Shown piece by piece: positions 12,519 to 23,237 of a stretch of 64,000 nt of DNA (the stretch's first letter is position 1; every line of letters begins with the position of its first letter). The notes under the pieces are model-generated. The model did no database searches. It had not been told where the DNA came from and worked only from the letters and a program-made list of their open reading frames with translations. This DNA is from Labia minor. Lineage: Eukaryota; Arthropoda; Insecta; Dermaptera; Spongiphoridae. Both the position numbers and the translations under genes were made by a program. The stretch lies in the NCBI GenBank assembly GCA_963082975.1, contig OY720344.1:67422546-67486545 (forward strand). The letters run 5' to 3'.

Positions 12519-14760
12519 TGTTTTGTTTGTTTTCTCTTGGTAGTTTCTTAGAAAAATGCTGTTAACAAATATTATATTCAAAGGATTTATATTTTATATT
12601 GGTTTACCAAAACCAGGTTAGAGATAGATCCATTCACTCAAACGATTTCATCTTTCTCTCCCTTTCCATTTCATTCTAGTTTAGTAAAAAAAACACTCGA
12701 GATTGAAAAACTTTTATGATTTCTTTAGAAATCATCATTCTCTCATATCAAATTGTCTCCAAAGTATATAACAATCAATTATTACATAATTTAATAACAA
12801 AATGATTAAACTATATTATCATTATATAGTTTCATTCTACTCTTTTTTTATATATAAAGTAATAATACAATAATAAAATTAATATTAGTAAAAAAGTATA
12901 TCTTTCTCTTCGAACTATAATAAATACCATCAAAATTTAGAAATAAAATTACTGATTAATTAAAATTAAATACAAAACACAAAAAATAACAATTTATTAA
13001 TATATTAATTACATTAATGAATTTTTAGTTAATAATAAATTTAAAATAAATTAATAAATAAAATTATTAATCCAAAATCAGCAAAAAAAGGAAATTAAAA
13101 GTTAATATATATAAGATATATATAATAGGTAGGGTATATACATAGATTGGTACATCTATATGCTTATTTGTGGTCTAAATCTAAAGAACAAATATAATTC
13201 TGGAAAATGGGATGATAATGAAATTTAGTACTTAAGCCTTAAAGTCTTTTCCAGTAAAATTGAAAATTAATTAACCATACTTTATTTAAAGGTCAACAAA
13301 TTTCATTATTAATTAATTTCTCTTGAAATAAATATAATAATCAAAAATAAATATAAAACAATTAGATTAAAGAATATATGTACTTACTTAATAAATAAGT
13401 AGGTTAAATTTGATTAAATTTCACTTTGCTTTCTATTCGTATTAAATAATAAATGCTTGGTAACTATTTTATGAAATTGCCATTTCTAGTCAACCTTAAT
13501 CTTGTCTAATCAAATCCTATGAAAAATTAAAGTGACTCTACCGAAAGGTCAAAAGTGATATTCTGCTAAACGAGAATGGTTTCAAGCACTTGTCCTAAGT
13601 TACATATTGCTTAACTACAGATTCCATTAATAGTGACCAAAATTTAGTAAACGCCTCTTAAAACTTAGAAAGCACTTGTATATTATTATTCATTAATCCT
13701 CTTCTGCTTGTATAATACAATTTATTTTATTTAAAAGTTAAAATAATTAAAGAAAATAGAGATTCCTAAATAAATAAAAAAAAAAGAAGAAGAAAAAGTA
13801 ATATGAGTAGGTTATTAGTAAATACGTATGTTCTCTTATCTTTGGCATAAATAGGTAATTTTCTCTCTAAAGCAATTTCCAGTAAAATTTGAAATAATAT
13901 ACAATAAAGGAAATAGTCAAGTTTAAAATATGTCAAACACTATTTCTTATCTTCGATTTTATTTTTCATATATAATCTGAATTGAGAAAACAAGATGACC
14001 CAGATTTTTCTAAATTTGAGATAATAAATAATGTATTAAATAACTTGATTAGCCGATTGTATGAGAGCATTTTTAATTAATGTTAATGACCATCCCATTC
14101 ATTTCGATTGAGAGCTTATGGAATTGATGGCTGAAAGGTTTCCAAATAAAGGGTTATCTTCATCTGCCTTCACTTCTAATCTATCTATCGGAATTTTATC
14201 TATGATTAAAAATTGATTATAATCATTATTAACTAAAATTATATATATATATATATATACTATTTAATAAATTAATTAAAATCTTGAGTCGGTTTAAGTA
14301 TTTTCATGAATACAATTAAATTTGTTTAAAGAGGATAGAGTGATCGAATTGTAAAATTCCTCAAACATGTTTACTGGCTCTACCGCTTTAGTATCTCACA
14401 TTCACTGAATTACATATGTAATTCAATTTGAATTGAAAAACCTTGGGTCAGGTTTTATGCGTTTTATCAGTACTTTGGAAAAAATAAAAGAAGTATTGTA
14501 AAGAATATTCGTTGTCATTTTTTTTCTGAATAAAGTAAATATTATTTCAATATGACAATAAGTATTAACTTTAATTGTCTAGTGGAATTATTATATTAAA
14601 AATTATTCGAGTATGGAGAAAAATAAAAATAATAGTTCGGTTATCCAATTTTAAAAAAAAAATAACGAATTAATAAAATATGAATCACAATTTCTTTGTA
14701 AATAATATTAACTGGGATTATTTTATTTTATTTTATTTTTTTTTCATTTGGTCAGTAAAG
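12519..14760. other. AT-rich, no gene seen
   Basis: Contains a short (TA)n run near 14240-14260. No convincing reading frame or inverted repeat. Confidence 0.6.
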
Positions 14761-15065
14761 GTAATTGACTACGCGACAGCCAAGGAATTAAGTCACCTAC
14801 ACTTGAAGTCGGCAGTGTGAAAGGAGGGGGGAGGGGAGGAGCAGCACATTAAATCGTGAAGCGTGTTGAGAGATGGTTTGAGGGGGGTTTTGCTGACCCC
14901 GATATGGCACGCGTCCATACAACTCTATGCCCGCAAAAAGTACCCTCCTTCGTGCTGCGCGCCCTTACCCTTCTAAAGCAGAGGGCCAGTTTTTTGGCAA
15001 AGAGATCCGAATCAATAGTGGAGCGAGATGGCGCCGCACAGAAGGCCTCAAACAAGAAAAAAAAA
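14761..15065. other. GC-rich island of unknown nature
   Basis: An abrupt GC- and CpG-rich block in very AT-rich surroundings. It holds a G-rich tract (GGAGGGGGGAGGGGAGGAG, about 14823-14842) and overlapping frames on both strands (plus to 15086, minus 15055-14849), neither of which I recognise. It closes with GATGGCGCCGCACAG and an A run (15057-15067). An ATG at 15028 (MAPHRRPQTRKKKYK) starts another frame. It could be a promoter/first exon of an unseen gene, a decayed SINE with its A tail, or the end of a larger element. I make no functional call. Confidence 0.3.
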
Positions 15066-15086
15066 ATACAAAATAGCTTCCCCTAG

Positions 15087-17105
15087 AATTGTTCATGGAT
15101 TTCATTCAATTGACATTAATTCAATATTAAAATATATATATAATATATATATATATTATTTGTCAATAAAGAAAGTAATACAAATCAATATAGAATAGGT
15201 AAGAGGGCTCCGGATAATCTATTATACATGCATACATATCTTACAATAAAAAATTTGACTTTTATTAAAACTAATCAAATCTGATGCATCCTCTACAAAT
15301 ATCATCAATATAGTGTTATTTTTTTCTAATAATATATTTTGTAAATTTTTGATATTTATTTCTATCAATTAGATAATATATTTTTTTATAAAATGGTTTC
15401 ATTTCACTTCGATATAAAGAACTGATTAGTTAGAAAAACAGAGATTAAGCAATAATGTTATATACAAAATTTACAAATTAACGTACTAATATCATATAAA
15501 TATCATATATTTTAAATTATTTCTATCCAAATCCTTTTCTTACTCTTATATTATTAATTTCTACAACTACTTATTAATTTCATCAATATTGCTTTCCCTA
15601 TTTTGATTTTATGCTTTTTCTTCTTTCCCTTTCTCTCCTTTACATACTTTTTAACTTCTCTACTAAATTATACATCATTTATTAGTTTTAATTCCAGGTT
15701 CTCGTTTCATAGGAATTTGTTAACTTGAGTTAATATTAGAAATAATTTACTATTTAAGAATTACCCAATCAATTCCTCATTTATAATTCAAATACACTTT
15801 ACTTCCTTTGAATAATGTCTTGATTTTTGCTTTATTCATTTTAATTTCTGTAGATACTTTTAACCTTTTTTTAGTATAAATAAACCATTATAGAATTATT
15901 TATATTTAAAGCATGAAAAATGTACTTTTTTAAAAACATTAAAAAATTTATTTATTCAAATTAGTGATTGATGATAGTTAAAAGATTTTTAGAAAATAAA
16001 TTCATCTTTACGCATTTTCTAGGTTATAATTATAGAAGAGAATTTAATTTACTTAAAAATAATTAAACTTCATATCCAAAAATATAATTAGCATTTTATT
16101 GAAAGTTATATTGATTTTTTGACGCAATGGTTTAAAGATAGCAATATTGAAATATTAAAATTAAAATATATTTTATTTAGTATTATTATTATTATCACTT
16201 GTTTGACCGATTTAAATCTTATACCCTAGACCTAGATTAATATTATTAAGTTAAAATTGAATTTTACATAAATATAATAATAATCAATCAAATATAATAT
16301 TTTAATTTCAATATTTCAACAATGCTATTTTCAAACAGTATATTTGATTAAATATATATATTTTCTAGATATAATTAAATTTTGTTGCGAGCATTTTTTT
16401 TATTTATAGTATAAACAAAGACAATAACCATAATATATTTAATTATATATATAATATTTAAATATGAAAAAAGTAAAAGAAAAAAATTATGTTTAAATTA
16501 TTTGAATAGTAAATTTTCTTTGTTTGAAAATTAACATTATTAGGAAAATGTGTTGTATTATTTACCTTAAGATACTTTAGAATATTGAAATTGGTTTAAT
16601 AGAAGGTCTCTGGTACCAAAGATCATTTGTTACTTTTTCTAATAACATGTTTGTTCTTTCCATTAATCCTTATTGATTGACATCAAATTTCAGACAACGT
16701 TATTGTCAGTAAAATCTGCAGGGTTTCTTAAGAATCACAACTAATTTTACAAATAAAAAGAAAATAATTTAGCTTTTAAAATGTGTTTAAATTTTAAAAA
16801 CTCGTCATCAATAATTATTTTTTCTCGATTTAATCTTTTTAATATATCTATCAACACATTAAGCATAAATTAAAAAAAAAAATTAAGAATGTATACATAC
16901 ATAACTTTACATTAGATTTGATAAATTTATAAAATTGAATAAATATACTTAAGGGTGTATCTCATTTATATTTAATCATTATTAACCCTCCATCGAGTGC
17001 ATCTTTGATAAAATCGGGCGGATGTGTCTCAAGTATCTATCAACATATTTCAACCCTTCACTTCTACTATAATATAAAATACTTGCTGGGTAACCGTGCT
17101 TAGAA
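15087..17105. other. AT-rich, no gene seen
   Basis: Contains TA runs near 15130-15160. Nothing else is supportable. Confidence 0.6.
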
Positions 17106-17107
17106 TA

Positions 17108-17145
17108 CAAGGGGGGGGGGGCAGAAAAACCTATCCGATTTCAAA
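17108..17145. repeat. Left terminal inverted repeat of the mariner element
   Basis: CA, A, an 11-base G run, then CAGAAAAACCTATCCGATTTC. It pairs with 18342-18376; the G run is longer than the matching GGGTGGGG at the other end. Confidence 0.9.
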
Positions 17146-17208
17146 ACGTTATAAAATTAAAACCACTCAGCTTGTCAAAAAATTTCTTCTATTAACATAT
17201 CGCAAATT

Positions 17209-18255
17209 TTATGCCATTTTTAATTTAAATTCACTCAAATGTCGTCCTTGGGAGCGGATACACTGATTTAGGCGCTCGAAGTAGCTTTCCATGACTTTCA
17301 CCGTCATTTCCACAGGAATTTCTTCAATTGCCCGAGCAATTTCCCTTCGTAAAGCAAGAACTGTCCTTGGTCGATGCTGGTAAACCTTCGATTTGAGGTA
17401 ACCCCAAAGGAAGAAGTCACATGGAGTGAGATCCGGTGAGCGCGGCGGCCAGCCAAGATCACCTCTCAGAGAAATGAGGCGACCTGGAAACATTTCCCTG
17501 AGAATGTCCATTGATTGTCGCGATGTGTGGGCAGTTGCACAATCCTGTTGAAACCGCTCATTTTCCACTCCATTTTTTTCCATTTTGGGTCGAAGAAAAT
17601 TTTCCAGCATGAAAATAGCGCTCGCTGTTGACCGTTACGGTTTGCCCATTTTCTTCAAAAAAGTAAGGCCCCAGACGCCTAGGCAGGATAGAGCACACCA
17701 CACAGTCACTTTTGGGCTATGGAGGGGTTCCTGATGGATATCCCGAGGATTTTCGTTACTCCAATATCGAAAATTCTGCCTGTTTACAGCGCTACAAAGG
17801 TGAAAATGGGCTTCGTCCGTGAAGAGCACAACATCGTCGTTTGGGAGTTCTCGGAGATCGCGAGACAGGTTCGTACGGGTTTCAAAATTCCTTTCACTTA
17901 ATTCCTGTGCAACAACCATTTTGTAGGGATGCATTTTGAGGTCCCGGTGCAAATTTCGCCGAATACTGCGGTTGGAAATCGCCAAAGCGAGCGAATGTTC
18001 AATCGCGGCTCTCACTTTGGCCACGTTTTCAGGTCATGTTGCTGTCCTGGGACGTCCAGGCGACTTCTTTTTCAATGCTGAACCCGTCTGTCGAAAATTT
18101 GACACCCACACTGTAATCGTAGCGTGATGTAGAACAGGATCATGAAGCCCGAGTCTGAAATGAATTCGAAAAGCACTTTGTATAACAATTATCGAACCTC
18201 CGTTTTCGATAAACCGCTCAATAACAAAAGCACGATGTTCACCAGACCAAGGCAT
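17209..18255 (-). pseudogene. Mariner-type DDE/D transposase, three lesions
   Basis: This would catalyse cut-and-paste transposition at TA sites in the nucleus. The start is the ATG at 18255 (MPWSGEHRAFVIERF); the whole frame is about 348 codons, the usual length for the family. The N-terminal helix-turn-helix region runs to the SPGRPRTAT linker. First catalytic Asp is in LFTDEAHFHL, second in FQQDCATAHTS, third in WPPRSPDLTPCDFFLWGY, with 36 residues between the last two. Lesions: an in-frame TGA at 18034-18036 (probably a CGA to TGA transition) and a frameshift between about 17660 and 17700. A second, compensating shift lies near 17612-17620; the short out-of-frame segment still reads GPYFFEENGQTVTVNSERY. 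The catalytic residues survive. I cannot assign the exact subfamily. Confidence 0.9.
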
Positions 18256-18341
18256 GTTGACTACTGACAAATGGCATAAAACCTGCTTTCTAACGGTTTT
18301 TACCCCACTACTCTACCTGCTCCCTCTTCTGAGAAAAAGGG

Positions 18342-18376
18342 ATTTGAAATCGGATAGGTTTTTCTGCCCCACCCTG
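18342..18376. repeat. Right terminal inverted repeat of the mariner element
   Basis: Read on the minus strand it begins CAGGGTGGGGCAGAAAAACC and continues into TATCCGATTTCAAAT, matching the left end. Confidence 0.9.
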
Positions 18377-18378
18377 TA

Positions 18379-18619
18379 TAAGGAATATATGGAACATAAA
18401 AAAGTGACATAAAAAAATTAAACATTACAAACCAAAATAATCATAAAATAATAGTAAGTAAAGTAGGTAGTTCATAATAACCATGGAACATGAGCAAACA
18501 TTAACATTAACAAACTTCTTAAACAATTGTTTTAAATTTAATTATTCTTTTAATTAATTAATGAATTGAAATTTGTTTCACCTGATTATTATTTCATTTT
18601 AAAATTTAATTAATATTAT
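18379..18619. other. AT-rich spacer
   Basis: Nothing recognisable between the mariner element and the non-LTR fragment. Confidence 0.5.
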
Positions 18620-18850
18620 ATTTTCTGTGGCTCTACGGAACTCGAAAGTACTTGGCCGCAGCAACCACATTTCTCCAAGTGTCCCTATCCTGAACCATAA
18701 TCATCCAACTTCTATCCTCTCCCATCTCTCTTATGTCCCTCCTACATTGTTCACCCACTGCGTTCTTGCTCTTACAAGTGGACGTTTCCCAGTTGGTCTC
18801 CATTCGCCATTCTTTCCTCTCCCAATCTAGCCACGTGCCCTACCCATCGC
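18620..18850 (-). pseudogene. Non-LTR retrotransposon ORF2 C-terminal fragment
   Basis: On the minus strand, broken by frameshifts, I read RWVGHVARLGEER near the start, then RARTQWVNN and RRDIREMGEDRSWMIMVQDRD, followed by TWRNVVAAAS. RWxGHVARM and RPRTRW-type segments followed by DRDxWR are typical of the C-terminal end of non-LTR retrotransposon polyproteins. The final 90 bp match the fragment at 1-110 closely. The reverse transcriptase domain is absent: a 5'-truncated copy. Exact clade not determined. Confidence 0.65.
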
Positions 18851-20010
18851 AATCCTCATTAATATTATATAAAAATAATTAAAATTTAAACAAATTATTA
18901 TTATTAATAATAAGATTCTTAAGAAGAAAATTTTATTTATTTAAATATTAATTTTAGCCAGTTTACAATTATATAAAATCTCATTTATATTATGAATTTT
19001 ATGAAATATGTTAAAATATATGAAATTTATCAAGAACAAATATTCTAAATATTTTTAATATTTATTTATTGCCCTATTAGGTTTAAATAATTCTAAGAGC
19101 CTATTTCCTTACAAATAAAAAAAAAGAATGTTTATCTATTTTATCAAATTTTTAATAAAGAATAAAAAAGAAAAAATTACAATTTTTTTACACGATTTTT
19201 TCACGAAGCACGCCATGAGTATTGAATAAGTATATGTACTTATAACCATATTCGGTCTTCTCAGATCTCAATCCTCTATTTTAATGCCTATATTATTTCA
19301 ATACAAATTTTATTTTACAAGCGTATTTCAAAAAGCATATTAAATGTCCATTAATATCATGAATATAAATAAGAATTATTTATGTATAATATATAAGTTA
19401 TTAATCTACAATATTATTATTATTTTTTACGTTTTAGAGAATATTGTTATCCGGAGGGTTTTATTGTTTTATTTAAAGCCCTCTTTTGCATTCATTATTT
19501 AATATTTAATATTTTCATGAATAATTATTGGATCAATCTCCAAAATCTATATTTAAAATATAAAAATTAAATTAATACAACATTTATTTATTATTATTAT
19601 TATTTTAATAAAATTCAATATTCAATTAAAATGTATATATAAATTATTGAAATTTAAATAGAATTTATAATTTTTTTTTTAGTTCTTAATTTGCATATTA
19701 TTCTCAATTTATTTTTGAATAATTTTAAATTTAAACATTTTTAAAATCCTTAAATGAATATGAAAACATAGAAAACACGAAAATTACCTATTTATAAGAA
19801 ATATATAGAATAAATAAAATAAAAATAATAAAATATATAAAATGAAACTAGAATATGCATTTGAATTATTGTGTATATGATCCAAATTATATTGAGTAGA
19901 TTATGATTTTTATTTTTTTTTTATGATATTATTCACTCCTTTGAAAAATTTTAACTTCACTTTAATTTTATAAAATTAATAATTAAAATTTGGTTTAATC
20001 CTTATGTTTT
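18851..20010. other. AT-rich, no gene seen
   Basis: Very AT-rich with long A/T runs. No feature supported. Confidence 0.6.
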
Positions 20011-20533
20011 TTTTTACCGACCGACGATAGTAAGGGAGGTATTGTATTCACACCAAATTTCACATGTGGAGTTTTTACATATCTCCAAGAATCATACATT
20101 TTGTTAACAGAAAAAAGTATTTTTAACATGATGACTGTCCGTCTGTCCGTCCGTTGTGTGTCCATATAGACGTGTACAGCATGAACGACACAACGGATTT
20201 TGATAAAATTTGGTATATTTAAATAATGTATCATGAATGTATCATGTAGCATGAATTTATCAACTTTTAGTGTATATCCGGAAACCGGAAGTGTTAGTTT
20301 ACAAAGTATTAATTTTATATTCATTGTTCCAAAATATTTCACTTAAAATACAGTAGTAATTAATAATTGAGTAATTAAACTAAAAATAAAAACCAAGATA
20401 ATATAATTTAGTCATTTTAATTCAAGTTTTTAAAATATTTTTTTTGATACTTTATATATAAATATATATATAATGTTGTTTTGGAATTAATTTATTTCAA
20501 ATCGTCGGCCGGTTCTGTGCCTGGCCACAGCTC
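20011..20533 (+). repeat. Family D interspersed repeat, copy D1
   Basis: It starts TTTTTACCGACCGACGATAG and ends near TCGTCGGCCGGTTCTGTG and CCTGGCCACAGCTCA, so the ends are related inverted repeats (ACCGACCGAC and its complement). Internal landmarks include CACACCAAATTTCACATGTG, a short CCGT/CTGT run and ATCCGGAAACCGGAAGT. The second half is degraded and lacks the paired TGACGTCA block. The 115-codon minus-strand frame here is not a gene. Immediately followed by D2 in the same orientation. Confidence 0.8.
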
Positions 20534-20534
20534 A

Positions 20535-21172
20535 TTTTTTACCGACCGACGATAGTAAGGGAGGTATTGTTTTCACACCAAATTTCACATGTGGAGATTT
20601 TTACATATCTCCACGAATCATGCATTTTCTTAACAGAAAAAAGTATTTTTAGCATGATGTCTGTCCGTCCGTCCGTCCGTCCGTCTGTCCGTATAGATGT
20701 GTACAGCCTGAACGGCTGAACGGATTTTGATGAAATTTGGTATATTTACTTAATGCATCAGTGGGATGAATTGATCAACTTTTGGTGAAAATCCGGAAAC
20801 CGGAAGTGGTAGTATTAGCGATCGACGATAGGAAGGGAAGAGTTATTTTCACACCAAATTTCACATGAGGAGATTTTTTACATTTCACCATAAATCATGC
20901 ACTTTGTATTGGTTTTATCCTCGAGAAAAATCATCTTTATTAGTTTTTTGTCAATTTAAAATTATATGACGTCATCCAACCATTCATGACGTCACAGCCT
21001 GGTCTTACATATAAATGATAAATAAAATTAAAAATATTTATGTTATATGCCTATCTGTTTTTTATTACATTAATAGATATATTAAAATTATTTGAAATTA
21101 TTTCTGTAGCTGGAAATTAATTTACTTCAAACCGTCGGTCGGTTCGGACATGGCCACAGGTCAACTTATTTT
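20535..21172 (+). repeat. Family D interspersed repeat, copy D2 (best preserved)
   Basis: Starts TTTTTTACCGACCGACGATAG-like, ends ACCGTCGGTCGGTTCGG then CATGGCCACAGGTCAACTTA. It contains an uninterrupted CCGT run (about 20661-20690), CCGGAAACCGGAAGTGG, and two perfect TGACGTCA palindromes at 20967-20974 and 20987-20994. No protein encoded. Non-autonomous element of unknown superfamily; the TIR-like ends argue for a DNA transposon. Confidence 0.85.
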
Positions 21173-21896
21173 AAACATAGGTATCTATCTAACTCTATAT
21201 CTTTGACTCTGCGTCCCTACCCTAAGCTACCTCCGTCAAACTCCATTCTCTTCCAACTCCATCAATTCCCCCTTCGGTTGAAAAGACCTACTTATTTATT
21301 ATTGTAAACAAATCAATTTCAATTGATCATCTATTTATAAAATAAATAAAATATCACTTATTCGTTATCAAAAGTACACTTGAAAAATAAACGGGATTGA
21401 ATTGAAATAATTAAATGAAAATAAACTTTAAGTTTATTTTTTCCATAATATTTTATCGAATATCTAGTAAATGATTGGCTGTGAGATTATCGATAAATTT
21501 TTATAATTATTTCTATTAAATATTTATACATATTTTGCAGAGAAAAAGTAAATGCATACAATTTTATCAATGATTTCCCAAGAGGTTTCATATCCATTTA
21601 TATTATTTGCTGAGAGAGATTGTAATAAATAAATAAATAAATAAATATTCATAAACACGATAAAAAATATTATAAAAATTTAATATATATATATATATTC
21701 TATTAACAAATTTAGTGTAAATCTATTCCATTTATTATATATTTAAATAGTTAAAAATTATAATAATAATAAAAAAATAATTTTCATTTTTTTTTATTTT
21801 ATGAAATGACTTTTACTAAGAAAATACATTTCTTGGATAATAATCACACTAGGGAAAAGTAGTCGACAAAAAATAGTCCTATCTTCGAAGAAGAGG
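21173..21896. other. AT-rich, no gene seen
   Basis: A short GC-richer patch at 21180-21290 could be another degraded retrotransposon tail on the minus strand (GRDAE-like) but is too weak to call. TA and AAT runs elsewhere. Confidence 0.45.
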
Positions 21897-22122
21897 GAAT
21901 CCGGCGATTCCATTCATCTTAACGCCCCTTTGTGAACCTCTCTGGCCTCGGCTGGCAAATTATGTTCCAGTCGACGCTGAAAAGTGCCTCCGCTCTTGGC
22001 AACATTACAATGATTCTTTCTATTGCGAAAAGAGGAGTGTTAATAAACTGTATAGGAACTGGTACACCATCAAGGTAGAGGGGCAGGAAGCCAACCACTA
22101 TAGACCACCCTCTATACAATAA
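21890..22122 (+). other. GC-rich open-frame island, possible exon or element fragment
   Basis: A sharp block of near-balanced base composition in AT-rich DNA. The plus strand is open from about 21873 to the TAA ending at 22125 and reads, among others, PLWPRLANYVPVDAEKCLRS and YNDSFYCEKRSVNKLYRNWY, with two cysteines and many aromatic residues. The minus strand is also open (22119-21919, starting MYRGWSIVVGFLPLY). AAG/GTAGAG at 22072 could be a splice donor in the plus frame. I recognise neither protein. It may be a host exon, part of an unknown mobile element, or coincidence of composition. Confidence 0.3.
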
Positions 22123-22125
22123 AAT

Positions 22126-22505
22126 CCATTAATAAACTAGATAATAAAAACCACACACCTTTCACTAATCAAATCCCTTGCTTTATTACGAATAATATTT
22201 TTTAATATTCTTTTTATGGATAAAATAATAGTAATAAAATTACCTAGAATATTAATAAGTGTTTCAATAAAAATCTTGAATCTATTTATTTTAATTTTAA
22301 GTCATTTCTCTAAATTAGAAAATAATCAATGAAATTTATATTCGTTTCTTTTTTCTAATTTTAAAAAAAAACTAATTTTAGTACATCCTAAGAAAGAACA
22401 GCTCCTATCAAGTCAATTCCACTTAAGCGTGGTAAAGGGGTCGTGTGATCAGTACAATGAATCTACTTAATTTTTATCTTGATTTTTTGGTCAGAGGCCG
22501 CTACT
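22126..22505. other. AT-rich, no gene seen
   Basis: No supportable feature; the patch at 22410-22450 is slightly GC-richer. Confidence 0.5.
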
Positions 22506-23138
22506 TTTTAATACACTTTACTTAACTCACACTGTCCGGTTGTCCGGTTGTTTGTTGGTTTGTCCGCGGCATTTTATAATCGATATTTCAACAACTTCCC
22601 GTCATTCAATCAACTTGAAATTTTGCATGCTCCTGCTAATAATACACGAATCAATTGAAAAATCCACTGAATTATTTGTCTGTTAGTGGTAATTAATTAA
22701 CTAAACTTTCATATGCGGAATATGGAATAGTTCACTTTTTCAATCATAGATGGCGATAGCAGTTCTATTAAAATTAAATTAAATGTCAAACTATTCTGTG
22801 GTTGTAAAAAAATGTTACACATGTTATTAATAAGAAATATTTAAAATAACGACTACATTTATTTACGTACGACTAAAAAGTATAAAATAAATTTAAGTAA
22901 AAAGAAATCTTTTTAAAAAACACACTTTACTTAAAATTGCACTAAAAAGTAAAAAATAAAATCACTGTAAAGTGTGTGCGCTCAAATTATAATAACACCA
23001 TAAAACAGTAATATCTATACGTATATTTACCAATTTGAGCGCACACACTTTACAGTGATTTTATTTTTTACTTTTTAGTGCAATTTTAAGTAAAGTGTGT
23101 TTTTTAAAAATATTTCTTCTTACTTAAATTTATATTTT
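22506..23138. repeat. Inverted-repeat element with a large internal hairpin
   Basis: A long near-perfect inverted repeat: left arm 22882-22987, right arm 23032-23138, loop 44 bp, both carrying CACACTTTACTTAAAATTGC and CACTGTAAAGTGTGTGCGCT. The motif ACACTTTACTTAA also occurs at 22507-22519, with its complement at 23086-23099. The transposon may therefore span 22506-23100, with the hairpin as its 3' half. The 22520-22600 section includes repeated TGTCCGGTTGTCCGGTTG. No coding frame. Confidence 0.75.
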
Positions 23139-23176
23139 AAGTTGCTTTTCAATTTTAATAAAGTAGACTGGGTGCA

Positions 23177-23237
23177 CCTCGTTCCTCTATAGAAAATTCT
23201 TTTCAGGTCCTGGGACTTGGGCCCAGGAGAAACGAGG
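23177..23237 (+). other. Nested GC-rich stem-loop
   Basis: Outer stem CCTCGTT (23177-23183) pairs with AACGAGG (23231-23237). Inner stem TCCTGGG (23208-23214) pairs with CCCAGGA (23222-23228) around a 7-nt loop. Two perfect 7-bp stems in AT-rich DNA suggest a structured RNA or a transposon end. No known RNA family recognised. Confidence 0.4.

Larger units (their letters stand above)
17106..18378 (-). mobile_element. Nearly full-length mariner-type (Tc1/mariner) transposon
   Basis: The element spans 17108-18376 (1269 bp), flanked by TA on both sides (17106-17107 and 18377-18378), the target site of this superfamily. Its ends are inverted repeats of about 35 bp sharing GGGGCAGAAAAACCTATCCG and ATTTCAAA; the left end has an expanded G run (17111-17121). 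The interior is filled by a minus-strand transposase. Its GC content is clearly higher than its surroundings, as expected of a later arrival. Full length with TIRs and TSD intact, but the gene is broken, so it is non-autonomous today. Confidence 0.92.

Noticed and set aside
19995..20342. Minus-strand frame of 115 codons
   Set aside because: Lies wholly in repeat D1 and is not conserved as a frame in D2, D3 or D5.
21180..21290. Possible retrotransposon tail on the minus strand
   Set aside because: Only a GRDAE-like string; no further match to the tails found elsewhere.
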